Below the pieces are notes generated by a model, which saw nothing but the letters and a program-made list of their open reading frames with translations, searched no databases and was not told the DNA's origin. From NCBI RefSeq assembly GCF_020524545.1, contig NZ_JAIVLG010000006.1, positions 186,001 through 250,000 of the forward strand: DNA of 64,000 nt, written 5' to 3'. The position numbers and the translations under genes are program-made. Below, piece after piece: positions 42,442-51,018 of the stretch. The DNA is from Microbacterium paraoxydans (GTDB lineage Bacteria; Actinomycetota; Actinomycetes; Actinomycetales; Microbacteriaceae). How positions within the stretch are numbered: position 1 is the stretch's first letter; the number at the start of each line of letters is the position of its first letter.

Positions 42442-43490
42442 AGCGGGGCCAAGCGTCGGCGGCGCACCAGCGCCACGAAGAACGGTCCACCGAGGACGGC
42501 GACCATGATGCCGACGCCCACCTCGCCGGGAGGCGCGACCACGCGTCCGAGCACATCCGCGACGAGCACCAGTGCCGCCCCGAGGGCCATGGCCGTCGGC
42601 AGCATGCGGTGATGGTCGGAGCCGACGAGCATCCGCGCCACGTGCGGCGCGGTGAGTCCGACGAACGCGACCGGACCGGCCGCCGCCGTGGCGCCTCCCG
42701 CGAGCACGACCACGGCCAGCCCTGCGACCGTCCAGACGACCGCGGGACGCGACCCCAGTGCGCGTGCCGTCTCCGGGCCGAGCGAGGCGGCATCGAGAGC
42801 CCGCGACAGCAGAAGCGCGAGCACGAGGCCGATCCCGATCAGCAGGGCGGCGGGCGGGAGCACGTCCACGTCACGTCCGGCGAGGGATCCGACCGCCCAC
42901 GCGCGGTATCGGTCGAACACCATGTCGTCGCCATTGACGATCACGATCTGCGCCAGGGCGCCGAGCACGACGGACAGGGCGGCCCCCGCGAGCACCAGGC
43001 GCACCGGATCCGAACCGCGACGGACCCCGCCCAGCAGCATCACGAGTGCCCCGGCGACGGCGGCGCCGACGAGAGCGGCGCCGAAGTACGCGATCGGGGT
43101 GACGACCCCGACCAGGGCGATCGCGACCGCGACCGCCACCGCCGCACCCGCGTTCACGCCGAGGAGACCGGGCTCCGCGATCGGGTTGCGGGTGAGCGAC
43201 TGCATCACGACACCGGCTGCGCCCAGGGCCGCCCCGACGAGCAGGGCCAGGGCCGCGCGGGGCAGTCGCCGGTTCATCAGCAGCAGATGCGCGTCGTCGC
43301 CGGGGTCATAGGCCCACACGGCACTCCACAGGTCCGAGGGAGCGAGCATCCGGGTCCCGACGATCGAGCTCAGCACGACGAGCGTGCCGACGAGTACGGT
43401 CGCGGCGACAAGCACGAGGACGAGGCGACCGCGGCTCACGCGTGGCGGAGCGGCTGTCGCCTCGTCGGGTGGCGAGGAGATGTCGATCAT
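42438..43490 (-). CDS. FecCD-family iron-siderophore permease (FepD-like)
   Basis: 350 residues, the same fold: RLPRAALALLVGAALGAAGV, MQSLTRNPIAEPGLLGVNAG, and TAAAGPVAFVGLTAPHVARM near the C-terminus. Forms the heterodimeric channel with the permease encoded next. It lies 51 bp downstream of the binding-protein gene. Confidence 0.92.
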   Translation of the reverse strand: MIDISSPPDEATAAPPRVSRGRLVLVLVAATVLVGTLVVLSSIVGTRMLAPSDLWSAVWAYDPGDDAHLLLMNRRLPRAALALLVGAALGAAGVVMQSLTRNPIAEPGLLGVNAGAAVAVAVAIALVGVVTPIAYFGAALVGAAVAGALVMLLGGVRRGSDPVRLVLAGAALSVVLGALAQIVIVNGDDMVFDRYRAWAVGSLAGRDVDVLPPAALLIGIGLVLALLLSRALDAASLGPETARALGSRPAVVWTVAGLAVVVLAGGATAAAGPVAFVGLTAPHVARMLVGSDHHRMLPTAMALGAALVLVADVLGRVVAPPGEVGVGIMVAVLGGPFFVALVRRRRLAPL

Positions 43491-43541
43491 GGCGTTCCAC
43501 GATCGACCGGCCGCTCCCCCCGAGCGGCCGGTCGACCCGTC

Positions 43542-44534
43542 TCAGGAGAACAGGTCCCGGACGTGCTCGACGATCTCGGTCGAGCTGTACAGGTCCATGC
43601 GGAACGAGTTCACGCCGAGTCCGTACACCTGACCGGCGGCCACCGACGGCACGTTCGCGAGCACCGGGTCCTCGGCGAAGCCCTTCGCGGTCTCGTCGTC
43701 GGCCGACAGGATGAACGTCGTCTCGCTCGTCAGCTGCAGCAGGTTCTCGTAGGTCGCCCACACGAAGTCGGCGCGTTCCTGCGCCTGGGTGTGCCAGGCA
43801 GGATCCGGATCCTCGACCGTGAAGCCGAGCGACTCGAGCAGATCGGCATGCGATCCGCCGACGCGGGCGATCGGATTGTCCTGGCCGGGGCCGTTGAAGG
43901 AGATGACGTTGGTGGTGCCGTCCGGCACGGTGATCGCGTCGGCGGTGTCGTTCACGAGGGCATCGAAGTCGGCGATCGTGGCCTCGGCCTCGCCCTCCAG
44001 GCCGGTGGCCTCGCCCAGCTCGACCGCGAGGTCCTGCCAGGTCTGAGCACCGTAGTCGACCACGATGGTCGGCGCGATCGACTGCAGGTCGGACACCTGG
44101 TCGGTCAGCGCGTCGCGTCCGCTCGTGGCGACCACGATCAGGTCCGGCTCCTCCGCCATCACCGCTTCGAGGTCGAACTCGCCGACGCTCCAGAGGTTGG
44201 CCACGTCGCGCTCGTCCGCGATGTCGGACCACTGGTCGAACCAGACGCCGCCCACCTGCGATCCGCTCGCCACGACGGGAGCGTCGATCGCGAGCAGCGT
44301 GCCGGTGACGGAGACGGCCGTGGACAGGACGCGCTCCGGCTGGGCAGGGATCTCGGTGGTGGTGCCGTCGGCGTTCTCGAAGACGCGCGGCCATTCCGCG
44401 GTCGCGGTCGCAGTGCCCTCTTCGGCGGGTTCCTCTTCGGCGGAGGCGGCGCAACCGGCGAGGGCGAGAGCGCTCGCCAGCACGAGGCCGACCACGGCCG
44501 TCGTGCGGCGGCGCGCAGATGCATAGATGGTCAT
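43542..44534 (-). CDS. Iron-siderophore-binding lipoprotein (FepB-like)
   Basis: 330 residues from ATG 44534 with GGAAGG upstream. Lipoprotein signal, lipobox LAGC, Cys28. Type III solute-binding fold: IPAQPERVLSTAVSVTGTLL, GVWFDQWSDIADERDVANLW and LEAVMAEEPDLIVVATSGRD, joined by a long helix. The WFDQW...ANLW pattern is typical of the FepB branch, which binds catecholate siderophores. First gene of the operon fepB-D-G-C-LLM; a DtxR box lies about 100 bp upstream. Confidence 0.9.
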   Translation of the reverse strand: MTIYASARRRTTAVVGLVLASALALAGCAASAEEEPAEEGTATATAEWPRVFENADGTTTEIPAQPERVLSTAVSVTGTLLAIDAPVVASGSQVGGVWFDQWSDIADERDVANLWSVGEFDLEAVMAEEPDLIVVATSGRDALTDQVSDLQSIAPTIVVDYGAQTWQDLAVELGEATGLEGEAEATIADFDALVNDTADAITVPDGTTNVISFNGPGQDNPIARVGGSHADLLESLGFTVEDPDPAWHTQAQERADFVWATYENLLQLTSETTFILSADDETAKGFAEDPVLANVPSVAAGQVYGLGVNSFRMDLYSSTEIVEHVRDLFS

Positions 44535-44634
44535 GATTCCTTCCCATGGCCCCGGGCCGGAGGCCGGCGGGGCAGTCGTCCGCGGATGCGGGGCGTGCGT
44601 CGTCGTCGGCGCGGAGCTCGGGCGCTCCTCGATC

Positions 44635-44656
44635 AAGGTTAGGCTGGCCTTACCTT
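44635..44656. promoter_or_regulatory. DtxR/IdeR iron box between the FepB-like gene and the AraC gene
   Basis: Inverted repeat AAGGTTAGGC (44635-44644) / GCCTTACCTT (44647-44656) with one mismatch, matching the consensus TTAGGTTAGGCTAACCTAA in its core. It lies 101 bp upstream of the FepB-like start and before the likely AraC start, so one site could repress both directions when iron is sufficient. Confidence 0.8.
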
Positions 44657-44683
44657 GCTCACCGCACCTGGATCGGCGCATTC

Positions 44684-46129
44684 TTGTCCTCATCTCCTCT
44701 CCTCGCCGTCGAAGCGATCCCGTCCACGCCGACGCGCACCGTGGTGCGGCCGGGAGCACCCGTGCTGGTGTGGATCGCCCGGGGCTCCGCGGAGGCGACG
44801 CTCGGCTCGTCGCGATGGTCGCTGGGCGCCGGGCAGGCGCTGTGGCTCCCCGCAGACACCGGCGCCGTGGTGCGCGGAGCGGACGGCTGCTGCATCCTGC
44901 CGATCCGCATCAGGGAAGCCGATCGGCGGGCCGGCCCCGAGGCGCCGTTCGTCGCCACCGTCACCGCCGCCGCCGTCTCGGCGCTGCTGGCCGCGTTCAC
45001 CCGCAGCCTCGGCGTGCTCCACGGCGGCGGCGTCCGCGCGGCCGCCGTCCTCGACTGGATCGGGCACCCGACCGCGGCGATCACGGTGCCCGTCATGCCT
45101 TCCTCCCCGGAACTGCGTCGCATCGCCGACGCACTCCTCGCCGAGCCGACACGCTCCCCCGCGACCGTGGGGGCCGAGAACGGGCTCGGCGCGAGCGCGC
45201 TGGCCCGGCGCTTCCGCACCGAGACCGGATGGACGCCGCTGCGCTGGCGCAACCGGCACACGCTGGGACGTGCCGCCGAGGAACTGCGGCGCGGGAGCGG
45301 AGTCGCCGTGGTCGCCGCCGAGTCCGGGTACGGGAGTCCTCAGGCGTTCGCGCGCGCGTTCCACAGGGAGTGGGGCGTCGCACCCTCCGCCCTCGCCGAG
45401 CGGACCCGCGGACGGACACCGGCCGGCCGACGCGGCGCGGAGCTCGGCCCGCAGTGCAACGGGTACCACGTGGTGATCTGGGTCGCCGTCGGCAGCGTCG
45501 AGGTGCGCATCGACGAGCGGACGACGGTCGCACACGAAGGTGACATCGCCTGCCTCCCTGCCGGCACCTCCGCAGGTTTCCGGGCAGGAGCCGATTCCGC
45601 GGTCCTCCCGCTCGGATGGCTGCCCGGAGGCATCGACGTCGGTGCCGGAGTCATCGCCCGGACGAACGTGCAGGCGCCTCTCCTCCGCCTGGCCGCCTGG
45701 GCGTACGCAGACGTCGAACCCGTCACGGGCGGTGATCCGAGGGCCGTCCTGCAGACCGTTCTCGGAGTGGGGGAACCAGCGGGCATCCCGGTCCCGATCG
45801 TCGACGCGACGTACGCGCTTCTCGGACGCCTGGCGGAGCAGCCGGCGGACAGCCGGTCGGCCGCCGAGTTCGCCGCACAGCTCGGCGTGGCCCCTGCCGA
45901 GCTCCGGAACGCCGTCGAGGCACTGACCGGCACGACGCTCGCGACGTGGCGCGCTCGCACCCGGATGTCCTGGGCGCGGCGGTTGCTGCGCGACGGTCTG
46001 CATGCGTCGGAGGTCGCCGCCCGCGTCGGATATGCCGATGCGGCGGCCTTCAGCCGGGCGTTCCGTCGCGCTCACGGCGACTCGCCCACGCGATTCCTCC
46101 GGGCGCACTCCTCGCGCACGCCGCTGTGA
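44684..46129 (+). CDS. AraC-family regulator with the cupin-HTH unit duplicated in tandem
   Basis: 481 residues if the TTG at 44684 is the start; the frame is open back to an ATG at 44546, but that would put the iron box inside the gene, so the start is uncertain. Two full AraC units follow each other: cupin (~25-95, VLVWIARGS ... WLPADTGAVV) and double HTH (~142-239, SGYGSPQAFARAFHREWGV), then cupin (~255-320, VIWVAVGSVEVRIDERTTVA) and double HTH (~378-474, RVGYADAAAFSRAFRRAHGD). A usual AraC protein of this type has one unit of ~270 residues. Position between two siderophore systems suggests a siderophore-responsive activator; the effector is unknown. Confidence 0.8.
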   Translation: MSSSPLLAVEAIPSTPTRTVVRPGAPVLVWIARGSAEATLGSSRWSLGAGQALWLPADTGAVVRGADGCCILPIRIREADRRAGPEAPFVATVTAAAVSALLAAFTRSLGVLHGGGVRAAAVLDWIGHPTAAITVPVMPSSPELRRIADALLAEPTRSPATVGAENGLGASALARRFRTETGWTPLRWRNRHTLGRAAEELRRGSGVAVVAAESGYGSPQAFARAFHREWGVAPSALAERTRGRTPAGRRGAELGPQCNGYHVVIWVAVGSVEVRIDERTTVAHEGDIACLPAGTSAGFRAGADSAVLPLGWLPGGIDVGAGVIARTNVQAPLLRLAAWAYADVEPVTGGDPRAVLQTVLGVGEPAGIPVPIVDATYALLGRLAEQPADSRSAAEFAAQLGVAPAELRNAVEALTGTTLATWRARTRMSWARRLLRDGLHASEVAARVGYADAAAFSRAFRRAHGDSPTRFLRAHSSRTPL

Positions 46130-46172
46130 TCCGGGAGGGCGGGGGATCCTGCGAGGGCACCCTCGTCCGCCG

Positions 46173-46955
46173 CTACCGGCGCACCACCATGGGGGTCCCC
46201 GTGACGGGGTCGGGCGTGACCAGCGCATCGAGGCCGAACACCTCCGCCACCCGCTCTTCGGTGAGGAGCTCGGACGGTGCGCCGGTGGCGACGACCCGCC
46301 CCTCCTTCATGAGCACGAGGTGGTCGGCGTAGCGCGCAGCCTGGTTCAGGTCGTGCAGCACGGCGATCACGGTCTTGCCCCCGCCGTTGAGGCTTCGCAG
46401 AAGATCCAGCAGCTCGTACTGGTGCGCGATGTCGAGGAACGTCGTCGGTTCATCGAGCAGCATCACCGGGGTCTGCTGTGCGAGCAGCAAGGCGATCCAG
46501 ACCCGCTGTCTCTGGCCGCCGGACAACTGATCGACGTAGCGCTCGGACAGCTCGGCGGTGTTCGTCGCGACCAGGGCGTCGCGGGTGGCGTCGTCGTCGA
46601 CGGAGCTCCAGCGCTGCAGCCCCGAGTGATGCGGATAGCGCCCGCGTGAGACCAGGTCGGCGACCCGCATCCCCTCGGGAGCGATCGCATCCTGGGGCAG
46701 CAGGCCCATCCGGCGGGCGAGTTCCTTGGAACCGTACTCGCCGACCGCACGCCCGTCGAACAGCACGTCGCCGGACTCCGGGCGCAGCACCCGGGCGAGG
46801 GCGCGCAGCACGGTCGACTTGCCCGAGGCGTTCGGGCCGAGGATGACCGTGAACGATCCTTCGCGCAGGGCCAGGTCGACGCCGTCTACGACGACCCGGC
46901 CGTCGTAGGCCACCACGAGACGGCGTGCTTCGAGTGCCGGATGCGGTGCGGTCAT
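46173..46955 (-). CDS. Iron-siderophore ABC transporter ATP-binding protein (second system)
   Basis: 260 residues from ATG 46955 with GGAGG upstream. Walker A GPNASGKST, LSGGQRQRVWIALL signature, Walker B PVMLLDEPTTFLDI, switch His VLHDLNQAARYADH. The closing residues (DPVTGTPMVVRR) resemble those of the other ATPase (HPVTGTPMVVPI), so the two are close paralogues. Encoded downstream of the binding protein, separated from it by hairpin copy B and a simple repeat; likely serves the plus-strand permeases at 48-50 kb. Confidence 0.92.
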   Translation of the reverse strand: MTAPHPALEARRLVVAYDGRVVVDGVDLALREGSFTVILGPNASGKSTVLRALARVLRPESGDVLFDGRAVGEYGSKELARRMGLLPQDAIAPEGMRVADLVSRGRYPHHSGLQRWSSVDDDATRDALVATNTAELSERYVDQLSGGQRQRVWIALLLAQQTPVMLLDEPTTFLDIAHQYELLDLLRSLNGGGKTVIAVLHDLNQAARYADHLVLMKEGRVVATGAPSELLTEERVAEVFGLDALVTPDPVTGTPMVVRR

Positions 46956-46972
46956 GGGGGCCTCCGGTTCAT

Positions 46973-47031
46973 GCCGACACGCCAGATGTCGGACGTGTTG
47001 GACGCATGCGTCCGACATCTGGCGTGTCGGC
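46973..47031. repeat. Intergenic hairpin element, copy B (23-bp arms)
   Basis: Arms at 46973-46995 and 47009-47031 pair perfectly over 23 bp. The central 20 bp of each arm are identical to copy A at 18528-18582, while the loop differs. An alternative inner palindrome GGACGCATGCGTCC lies at 47000-47013. It sits in the 137 bp between the binding-protein stop and the ATPase start, where it could reduce read-through into the ATPase gene. Confidence 0.9.
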
Positions 47032-47036
47032 CCCTC

Positions 47037-47092
47037 GGGGGGAAGGGGAAGGGGAAGGGGAAGGGGAAGGGGGAAGGGGGAAGGGGGAAGGG
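47037..47092. repeat. GGGGAA simple-sequence repeat
   Basis: Nine or so units of GGGGAA/GGGGGAA running up to the stop codon of the binding-protein gene (minus strand). Purine-only on the plus strand, so the minus-strand transcript carries a long C/U tract between stop codon and hairpin copy B. Confidence 0.85.
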
Positions 47093-48067
47093 TCAGCCCA
47101 GGAGGTCTTCGACCTGGTCGATCACCAGGTTGGCGCCGATCACGCCGATGCCGACCATCCAGGTGTCGTCCTCGACCTCGAAGGCGGAACCCGCCGCGAC
47201 GCCGGGCTGCGCGCCCCAGAGCTTCGTGATCTGCGCCTGGGTGGTCGCGTTCGGGTCACCCCCGGGGCTCATGTAGAAGACCACGTCACCGTCGATCTGC
47301 TCGTACAGCTCCGGGCTGAGCTCCATCATCGACCACTCGTTCCAGTCGCGGTCCGCGCCCAGGTCGAAGCCCATGTCGGTCAACAGCGAGCCCGAGAAGG
47401 TGCCGGGGCCGTAGAGGCGGAAGTTGTCGGCGCGGAAGCGCACGATCGACGCCGTCGTGCCCTCGGCATCGACGGCCTCCCCGACCTCCGCGGCGCGGTC
47501 CTCGACGCCCTGGATGAGCTCGTCCATCGCGTCGCTCCGGTTCACGGCGGCGGCGGTGAGTTCGGCCTGTTCGGTCCAGTTCGTGCCGGTGTCCTCGGAG
47601 AAGACGGTGGGCGCGATCGCCGAGAGCTCGTCGTACAGGGCTTCATGGCGCACCTTCGACCCGATGATCAGGTCGGGCGCGAGGTTGGCGATCGCGTCGA
47701 CGTCGGGCTCGGCGATGAAGCCGATCGGCTCGGTCTCCGCGAGCTCGTCGGCGAGGTAGGCCGGGAAGCCGCGACCGGCACCGATCTCAGGGGCACCGAC
47801 GGGCGTGATCCCGAGGGCCACCAGCGCGTCGATCTGCGGGGAGTCGAGGACGACGATCCGCTCGGGAACCGTCTCGAACTCGGTCTCGGCCATCGCGTGC
47901 TCGACGGTGTACGCGGCGCCCTCGTCGGCCGGGGCAGACTGCTCGGCGGCAGGTGAACTCGAGCAGCCGGTGGCGATCAGGGCGATCGCGGCGAGGGACG
48001 CGGCAGCGGTGAAGAGCGGACGGAAGGGGAATCGGGGAGGAGTGGTCACGTGCAACGACCCGAACAT
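47093..48067 (-). CDS. Iron-siderophore-binding lipoprotein (second system), probably leaderless
   Basis: 324 residues from ATG 48067. Lipoprotein signal with lipobox ATGC, Cys35. FecB/FhuD-like fold: PERIVVLDSPQIDALVALGI, ANLAPDLIIGSKVRHEALYD and IAPTVFSEDTGTNWTEQAEL. No ribosome-binding site precedes the ATG, which lies in one arm of a 33-bp palindrome carrying an iron box; a TAGCCT -10 on the minus strand puts the transcript start at the ATG. The loop residues differ from the FepB-like protein, so a different siderophore is likely. Confidence 0.88.
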   Translation of the reverse strand: MFGSLHVTTPPRFPFRPLFTAAASLAAIALIATGCSSSPAAEQSAPADEGAAYTVEHAMAETEFETVPERIVVLDSPQIDALVALGITPVGAPEIGAGRGFPAYLADELAETEPIGFIAEPDVDAIANLAPDLIIGSKVRHEALYDELSAIAPTVFSEDTGTNWTEQAELTAAAVNRSDAMDELIQGVEDRAAEVGEAVDAEGTTASIVRFRADNFRLYGPGTFSGSLLTDMGFDLGADRDWNEWSMMELSPELYEQIDGDVVFYMSPGGDPNATTQAQITKLWGAQPGVAAGSAFEVEDDTWMVGIGVIGANLVIDQVEDLLG

Positions 48068-48094
48068 ATTTGGTTAGGCTAACCAAATATGTTC
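48062..48094. promoter_or_regulatory. 33-bp perfect palindrome with DtxR/IdeR box and two divergent start codons
   Basis: GAACATATTTGGTTAG (48062-48077) is the exact reverse complement of 48079-48094 around a single central G. The core TTGGTTAGGCTAACCAA is a near-consensus iron box. The ATG of the minus-strand binding protein (48065-48067) and that of the plus-strand permease (48089-48091) lie in opposite arms, and TAGGCT/TAGCCT in the centre can serve as -10 box in each direction. Confidence 0.88.
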
Positions 48095-49138
48095 TCCGTA
48101 TCCGCCAGCGTGGACCGTCGTCGCGCTCCGGCGGCGGCATCCCGAGTCACGGCCTGGACCGGCGTCGCCCTGGTGTCGGGCATCCTGATCGTCTCGCTCG
48201 GGCTGAGCCTGGCGATCGGCGCCCGGTTCGTGCCCCTCGATCAGGTCGTCGCGTCCTTGTTCGGTGCGGGCGATCAGAACGTCCTCAACATCGTCGGAGA
48301 GCTGCGCGTCACACGAACCGTCAACGCCGTGATCTGCGGCATCGCGCTCGGCGCGGCGGGGGTGCTGATGCAGGCGCTCACGCGCAACCCGATCGCGGAC
48401 CCGGGAATGCTCGGCGTCAGCGCCGGTGCGTCGTTCGGGGTCGTCGCCGGGATGAGCGTGTTCGGTGCGCTCGGTGTCGGCGGCGCCGTCTGGCTCGCGC
48501 TCGCCGGGGCGGCCCTGGCCTCGGCGGTCATCTTCTGGTTCTCCGGTACGCGGTTCGCCTCGGGTTCGCCCGTGCGACTGATCCTCGCGGGGGTGGCTTT
48601 CTCCGCGATCCTGGCGGGCGCATCGCAGGCGATCGTGCTGACGGATGAGACCGTGCTCGATGCGTTCCGCTTCTGGCGGGTGGGCTCGCTCACCGCGCGA
48701 CCGGTCGAGGAGGCACTCGGCCTGGTCGTGTTCATCGTGGCCGGCGTGATCCTCGCGCTGCTGCTCGGCCCCGCGTTGAATCTCCTGGCCCTCGGAGACG
48801 ACAGCGCGATGGCCCTGGGCGTCAAGCCGGGCGTCGTCCGTGCGTTGGTCCTCGTCGCCGTCACGCTCCTGTGCGGCACGGCGACCGCGATCGCGGGGCC
48901 CATCGCCTTCGTCGGCCTCGTCATCCCGCATCTGCTGCGCCGATTCGTCGGACCCGACCTCCGCATCCTCCTGCCGCTCTCTCTGCTGGCGGCACCCGCG
49001 ATGCTGCTGCTGGCCGACACGCTCGGCCGCGTCATCGGGGGCGGAGGCGAGGTGCAGGTGGGCATCGTGACCGCCCTGGTGGGCGGCCCCCTGCTCATCG
49101 CCTTCGTGGTCGGTCGACGGACGGCGGGGATCTCGTGA
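48089..49138 (+). CDS. FecCD-family iron-siderophore permease (second system), probably leaderless
   Basis: 349 residues from ATG 48089, inside the palindrome and without a ribosome-binding site. FecCD features: LRVTRTVNAVICGIALGAAG, MQALTRNPIADPGMLGVSAG, and AGPIAFVGLVIPHLLRRFVG. It overlaps the next permease by GTGA. Partner binding protein and ATPase are divergent on the minus strand. Confidence 0.9.
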   Translation: MFSVSASVDRRRAPAAASRVTAWTGVALVSGILIVSLGLSLAIGARFVPLDQVVASLFGAGDQNVLNIVGELRVTRTVNAVICGIALGAAGVLMQALTRNPIADPGMLGVSAGASFGVVAGMSVFGALGVGGAVWLALAGAALASAVIFWFSGTRFASGSPVRLILAGVAFSAILAGASQAIVLTDETVLDAFRFWRVGSLTARPVEEALGLVVFIVAGVILALLLGPALNLLALGDDSAMALGVKPGVVRALVLVAVTLLCGTATAIAGPIAFVGLVIPHLLRRFVGPDLRILLPLSLLAAPAMLLLADTLGRVIGGGGEVQVGIVTALVGGPLLIAFVVGRRTAGIS

Positions 49139-50184
49139 GCGCGCACACGCACGCCCTCACGGCCGACGACCGGGTCCTGCGCGGGTCTCGCTGGTCGATG
49201 CGTTTCAGCCACCGCGCGGCGCTCGTCTGCGCCGTCCTCGCCGGGCTCCTGCTCGCGCTCCTGGTCGCCGCGCTCATGATCGGCGAGTACGTCGTCACCC
49301 CGCACGCGCTGATCCAGACGCTGCAGGGAAACCCGCCGGAGCGACTCGATGAGTTCTTCGTGCTCGGGCGTCGTCTGCCCCGCAGCCTGGTCGCAGTGGT
49401 CGTCGGGGCGAGTCTGGCGGTGGCCGGCGCGGTGTTCCAGACCTTGACGCGCAATCCGCTCGCGAGCCCCGACGTGATCGGGATCAGCAGCGGAGCCTCG
49501 GTCGGCGCCGTGCTCGTGATGCTCGTGCTGGGTGGTTCGCTGGCTCAGGCGGCGCTCGGTGCGGTGGTCGGAGCGCTCGTGATCGCCGGAGTGATCGTGC
49601 TGTTCGCCGCACGGTCCGGACTCCACGGCGTGCAGTTGATCCTCACAGGTGTCGCCCTCTCCGCCACCGCCATGGCGGTCGTCGACTACGTGCTCACCCA
49701 GGTGTTCGTCGCGAGCGCCACGACGGCGCAGACCTGGCTGGTCGGGTCGCTGCAAGGACGGGGATGGGACGACCTCGTGCCCGCGCTGATCGCCCTCCTG
49801 CTGATCGTGCCGCTTCTGCTCGCGGCCGCCCCCGACGCGCGGATGATGGCCCTCGGCGACAGCGTCGCGATCGCGCTGGGCGTGCGCACGGTGCGCGCGC
49901 GGTGGATACTGCTGGCCGCGGCGACCCTGTTGGTCGCCGTCGCCGTGGCCACTGCCGGACCCATCTCGTTCATCGCGCTCATCGCGCCGCACATCGCCCG
50001 CCGGCTCAGCGGCACCACCAGCTTCCTCGCGGCGGGCCTGGTGGGGGCGCTGCTGCTCCTCGCCGGCGACCTGCTCGCGCAGAACATCTTCCCGGCGCCG
50101 ATCCCGGTCGGGGTCGTCACCATCACCGTCGGCGGCGCATTCTTCCTGTGGCTGCTCTGGAGAGAGGGGGCTCGGCGTGGCTGA
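49135..50184 (+). CDS. FecCD-family iron-siderophore permease (second system)
   Basis: 349 residues from GTG 49135, which overlaps the previous stop. About ten membrane helices; RRLPRSLVAVVVGASLAVAG, FQTLTRNPLASPDVIGISSG and TAGPISFIALIAPHIARRLS are the family landmarks. Second half of the permease pair; overlaps the siderophore-interacting protein gene by eight bases. Confidence 0.9.
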   Translation: MSAHTHALTADDRVLRGSRWSMRFSHRAALVCAVLAGLLLALLVAALMIGEYVVTPHALIQTLQGNPPERLDEFFVLGRRLPRSLVAVVVGASLAVAGAVFQTLTRNPLASPDVIGISSGASVGAVLVMLVLGGSLAQAALGAVVGALVIAGVIVLFAARSGLHGVQLILTGVALSATAMAVVDYVLTQVFVASATTAQTWLVGSLQGRGWDDLVPALIALLLIVPLLLAAAPDARMMALGDSVAIALGVRTVRARWILLAAATLLVAVAVATAGPISFIALIAPHIARRLSGTTSFLAAGLVGALLLLAGDLLAQNIFPAPIPVGVVTITVGGAFFLWLLWREGARRG

Positions 50185-50983
50185 GCACACCGTCAACCGC
50201 GTCCGTCCCCCGCAGCGCCCCCGGCGCACCGGGGCACGGGTCTTCCCCGCCCGCGTGAGCGCTGTGCGCGATCTGACCCCGCACATGCGACGCCTCACGA
50301 TCGCGGCGCAGGAGCTTGCCGACTATGCGCCGGTCGGGCCCGACGAGTACCTCGGGCTCCTGCTCCCGCGGTCGGAGGAGCACCCGCTGGTTCTTCCCCG
50401 CAACGACGGGACGGAGAACATCCGTGCGGCGGTCGCGGCCATCGCGGAGGACGAGCGTCCCGACCTGCGCTGGTACACGGTGCGGGATCACCGCCCTGAT
50501 GCCGAGGAGCTCGACATCGATTTCGTCGTGCACGGCGATGAAGGGCCGGGCACCCGATTCGCCGGGCGTGCGCAGGTCGGTTCGGCTCTCGGCATCCGCG
50601 AGTGCACCGCGCTGTACGCCCCGCTGCCCGAGACCCGTTCGCGCGTGATCGTCGGCGATGAGTCCGCACTTCCGGCGATCGCCCGGATTCTGGAGACGAC
50701 CGATGCGCCACAGACGCACGTGTTCATCGAGATCGCGGATGCGGCCGAGAAGCAGGACCTCGCGGGTGAGGTCACGTGGGTCGAACGCGGCGGAGAGCTC
50801 CCCGGGGCACGACTGCACGAGACGATCCGCGCCGCTGCTCTCCCGGAGGAGATCGACTACGCCTGGGTCTGCGGTGAGCGGCTCGCGGTGCAGGAGATTC
50901 GTCGGCATCTCGTCGACCACGGTGTCTCGAAGGACCGCATCACCTTCTCCGGCTACTGGCGTCTGGGGGAAGCACGAGGCTGA
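50177..50983 (+). CDS. Siderophore-interacting protein (FAD-dependent ferric-siderophore reductase)
   Basis: 268 residues from GTG 50177, which has AGAGAGGGGG seven bases upstream. ViuB/SIP family: FAD-binding beta-barrel with LTPHMRRLTIAAQEL and LRWYTVRDHRPDAEELDIDFVVH (the RxYT-type FAD motif), then IVGDESALPAIARILE and YAWVCGERLAVQEIRRHLV in the C-terminal nucleotide domain. It releases iron from imported ferric siderophores by reduction in the cytoplasm and is the natural last step for the permeases upstream. Confidence 0.92.
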   Translation: MAEHTVNRVRPPQRPRRTGARVFPARVSAVRDLTPHMRRLTIAAQELADYAPVGPDEYLGLLLPRSEEHPLVLPRNDGTENIRAAVAAIAEDERPDLRWYTVRDHRPDAEELDIDFVVHGDEGPGTRFAGRAQVGSALGIRECTALYAPLPETRSRVIVGDESALPAIARILETTDAPQTHVFIEIADAAEKQDLAGEVTWVERGGELPGARLHETIRAAALPEEIDYAWVCGERLAVQEIRRHLVDHGVSKDRITFSGYWRLGEARG

Positions 50984-51018
50984 GAGGGGCCATCGCCGAC
51001 CGCGGATAGGGTGGACGG

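Noticed and set aside
40550..42793. A single very long minus-strand gene covering the siderophore ATPase and upstream DNA
   Set aside because: Only the last 273 codons encode the ATPase. The upstream part is an Arg-rich out-of-frame reading of the two permease genes, which have their own well-supported frames.
47041..47092. Coding extension of the binding protein through the GGGGAA repeat
   Set aside because: The lipoprotein frame ends at 47093 after a normal C-terminal helix; the repeat lies beyond the stop.
48274..50298. 674-codon minus-strand frame opposite the FecCD permeases
   Set aside because: Antisense shadow of two clear permease genes; low-complexity Arg/His/Asp/Gln sequence.
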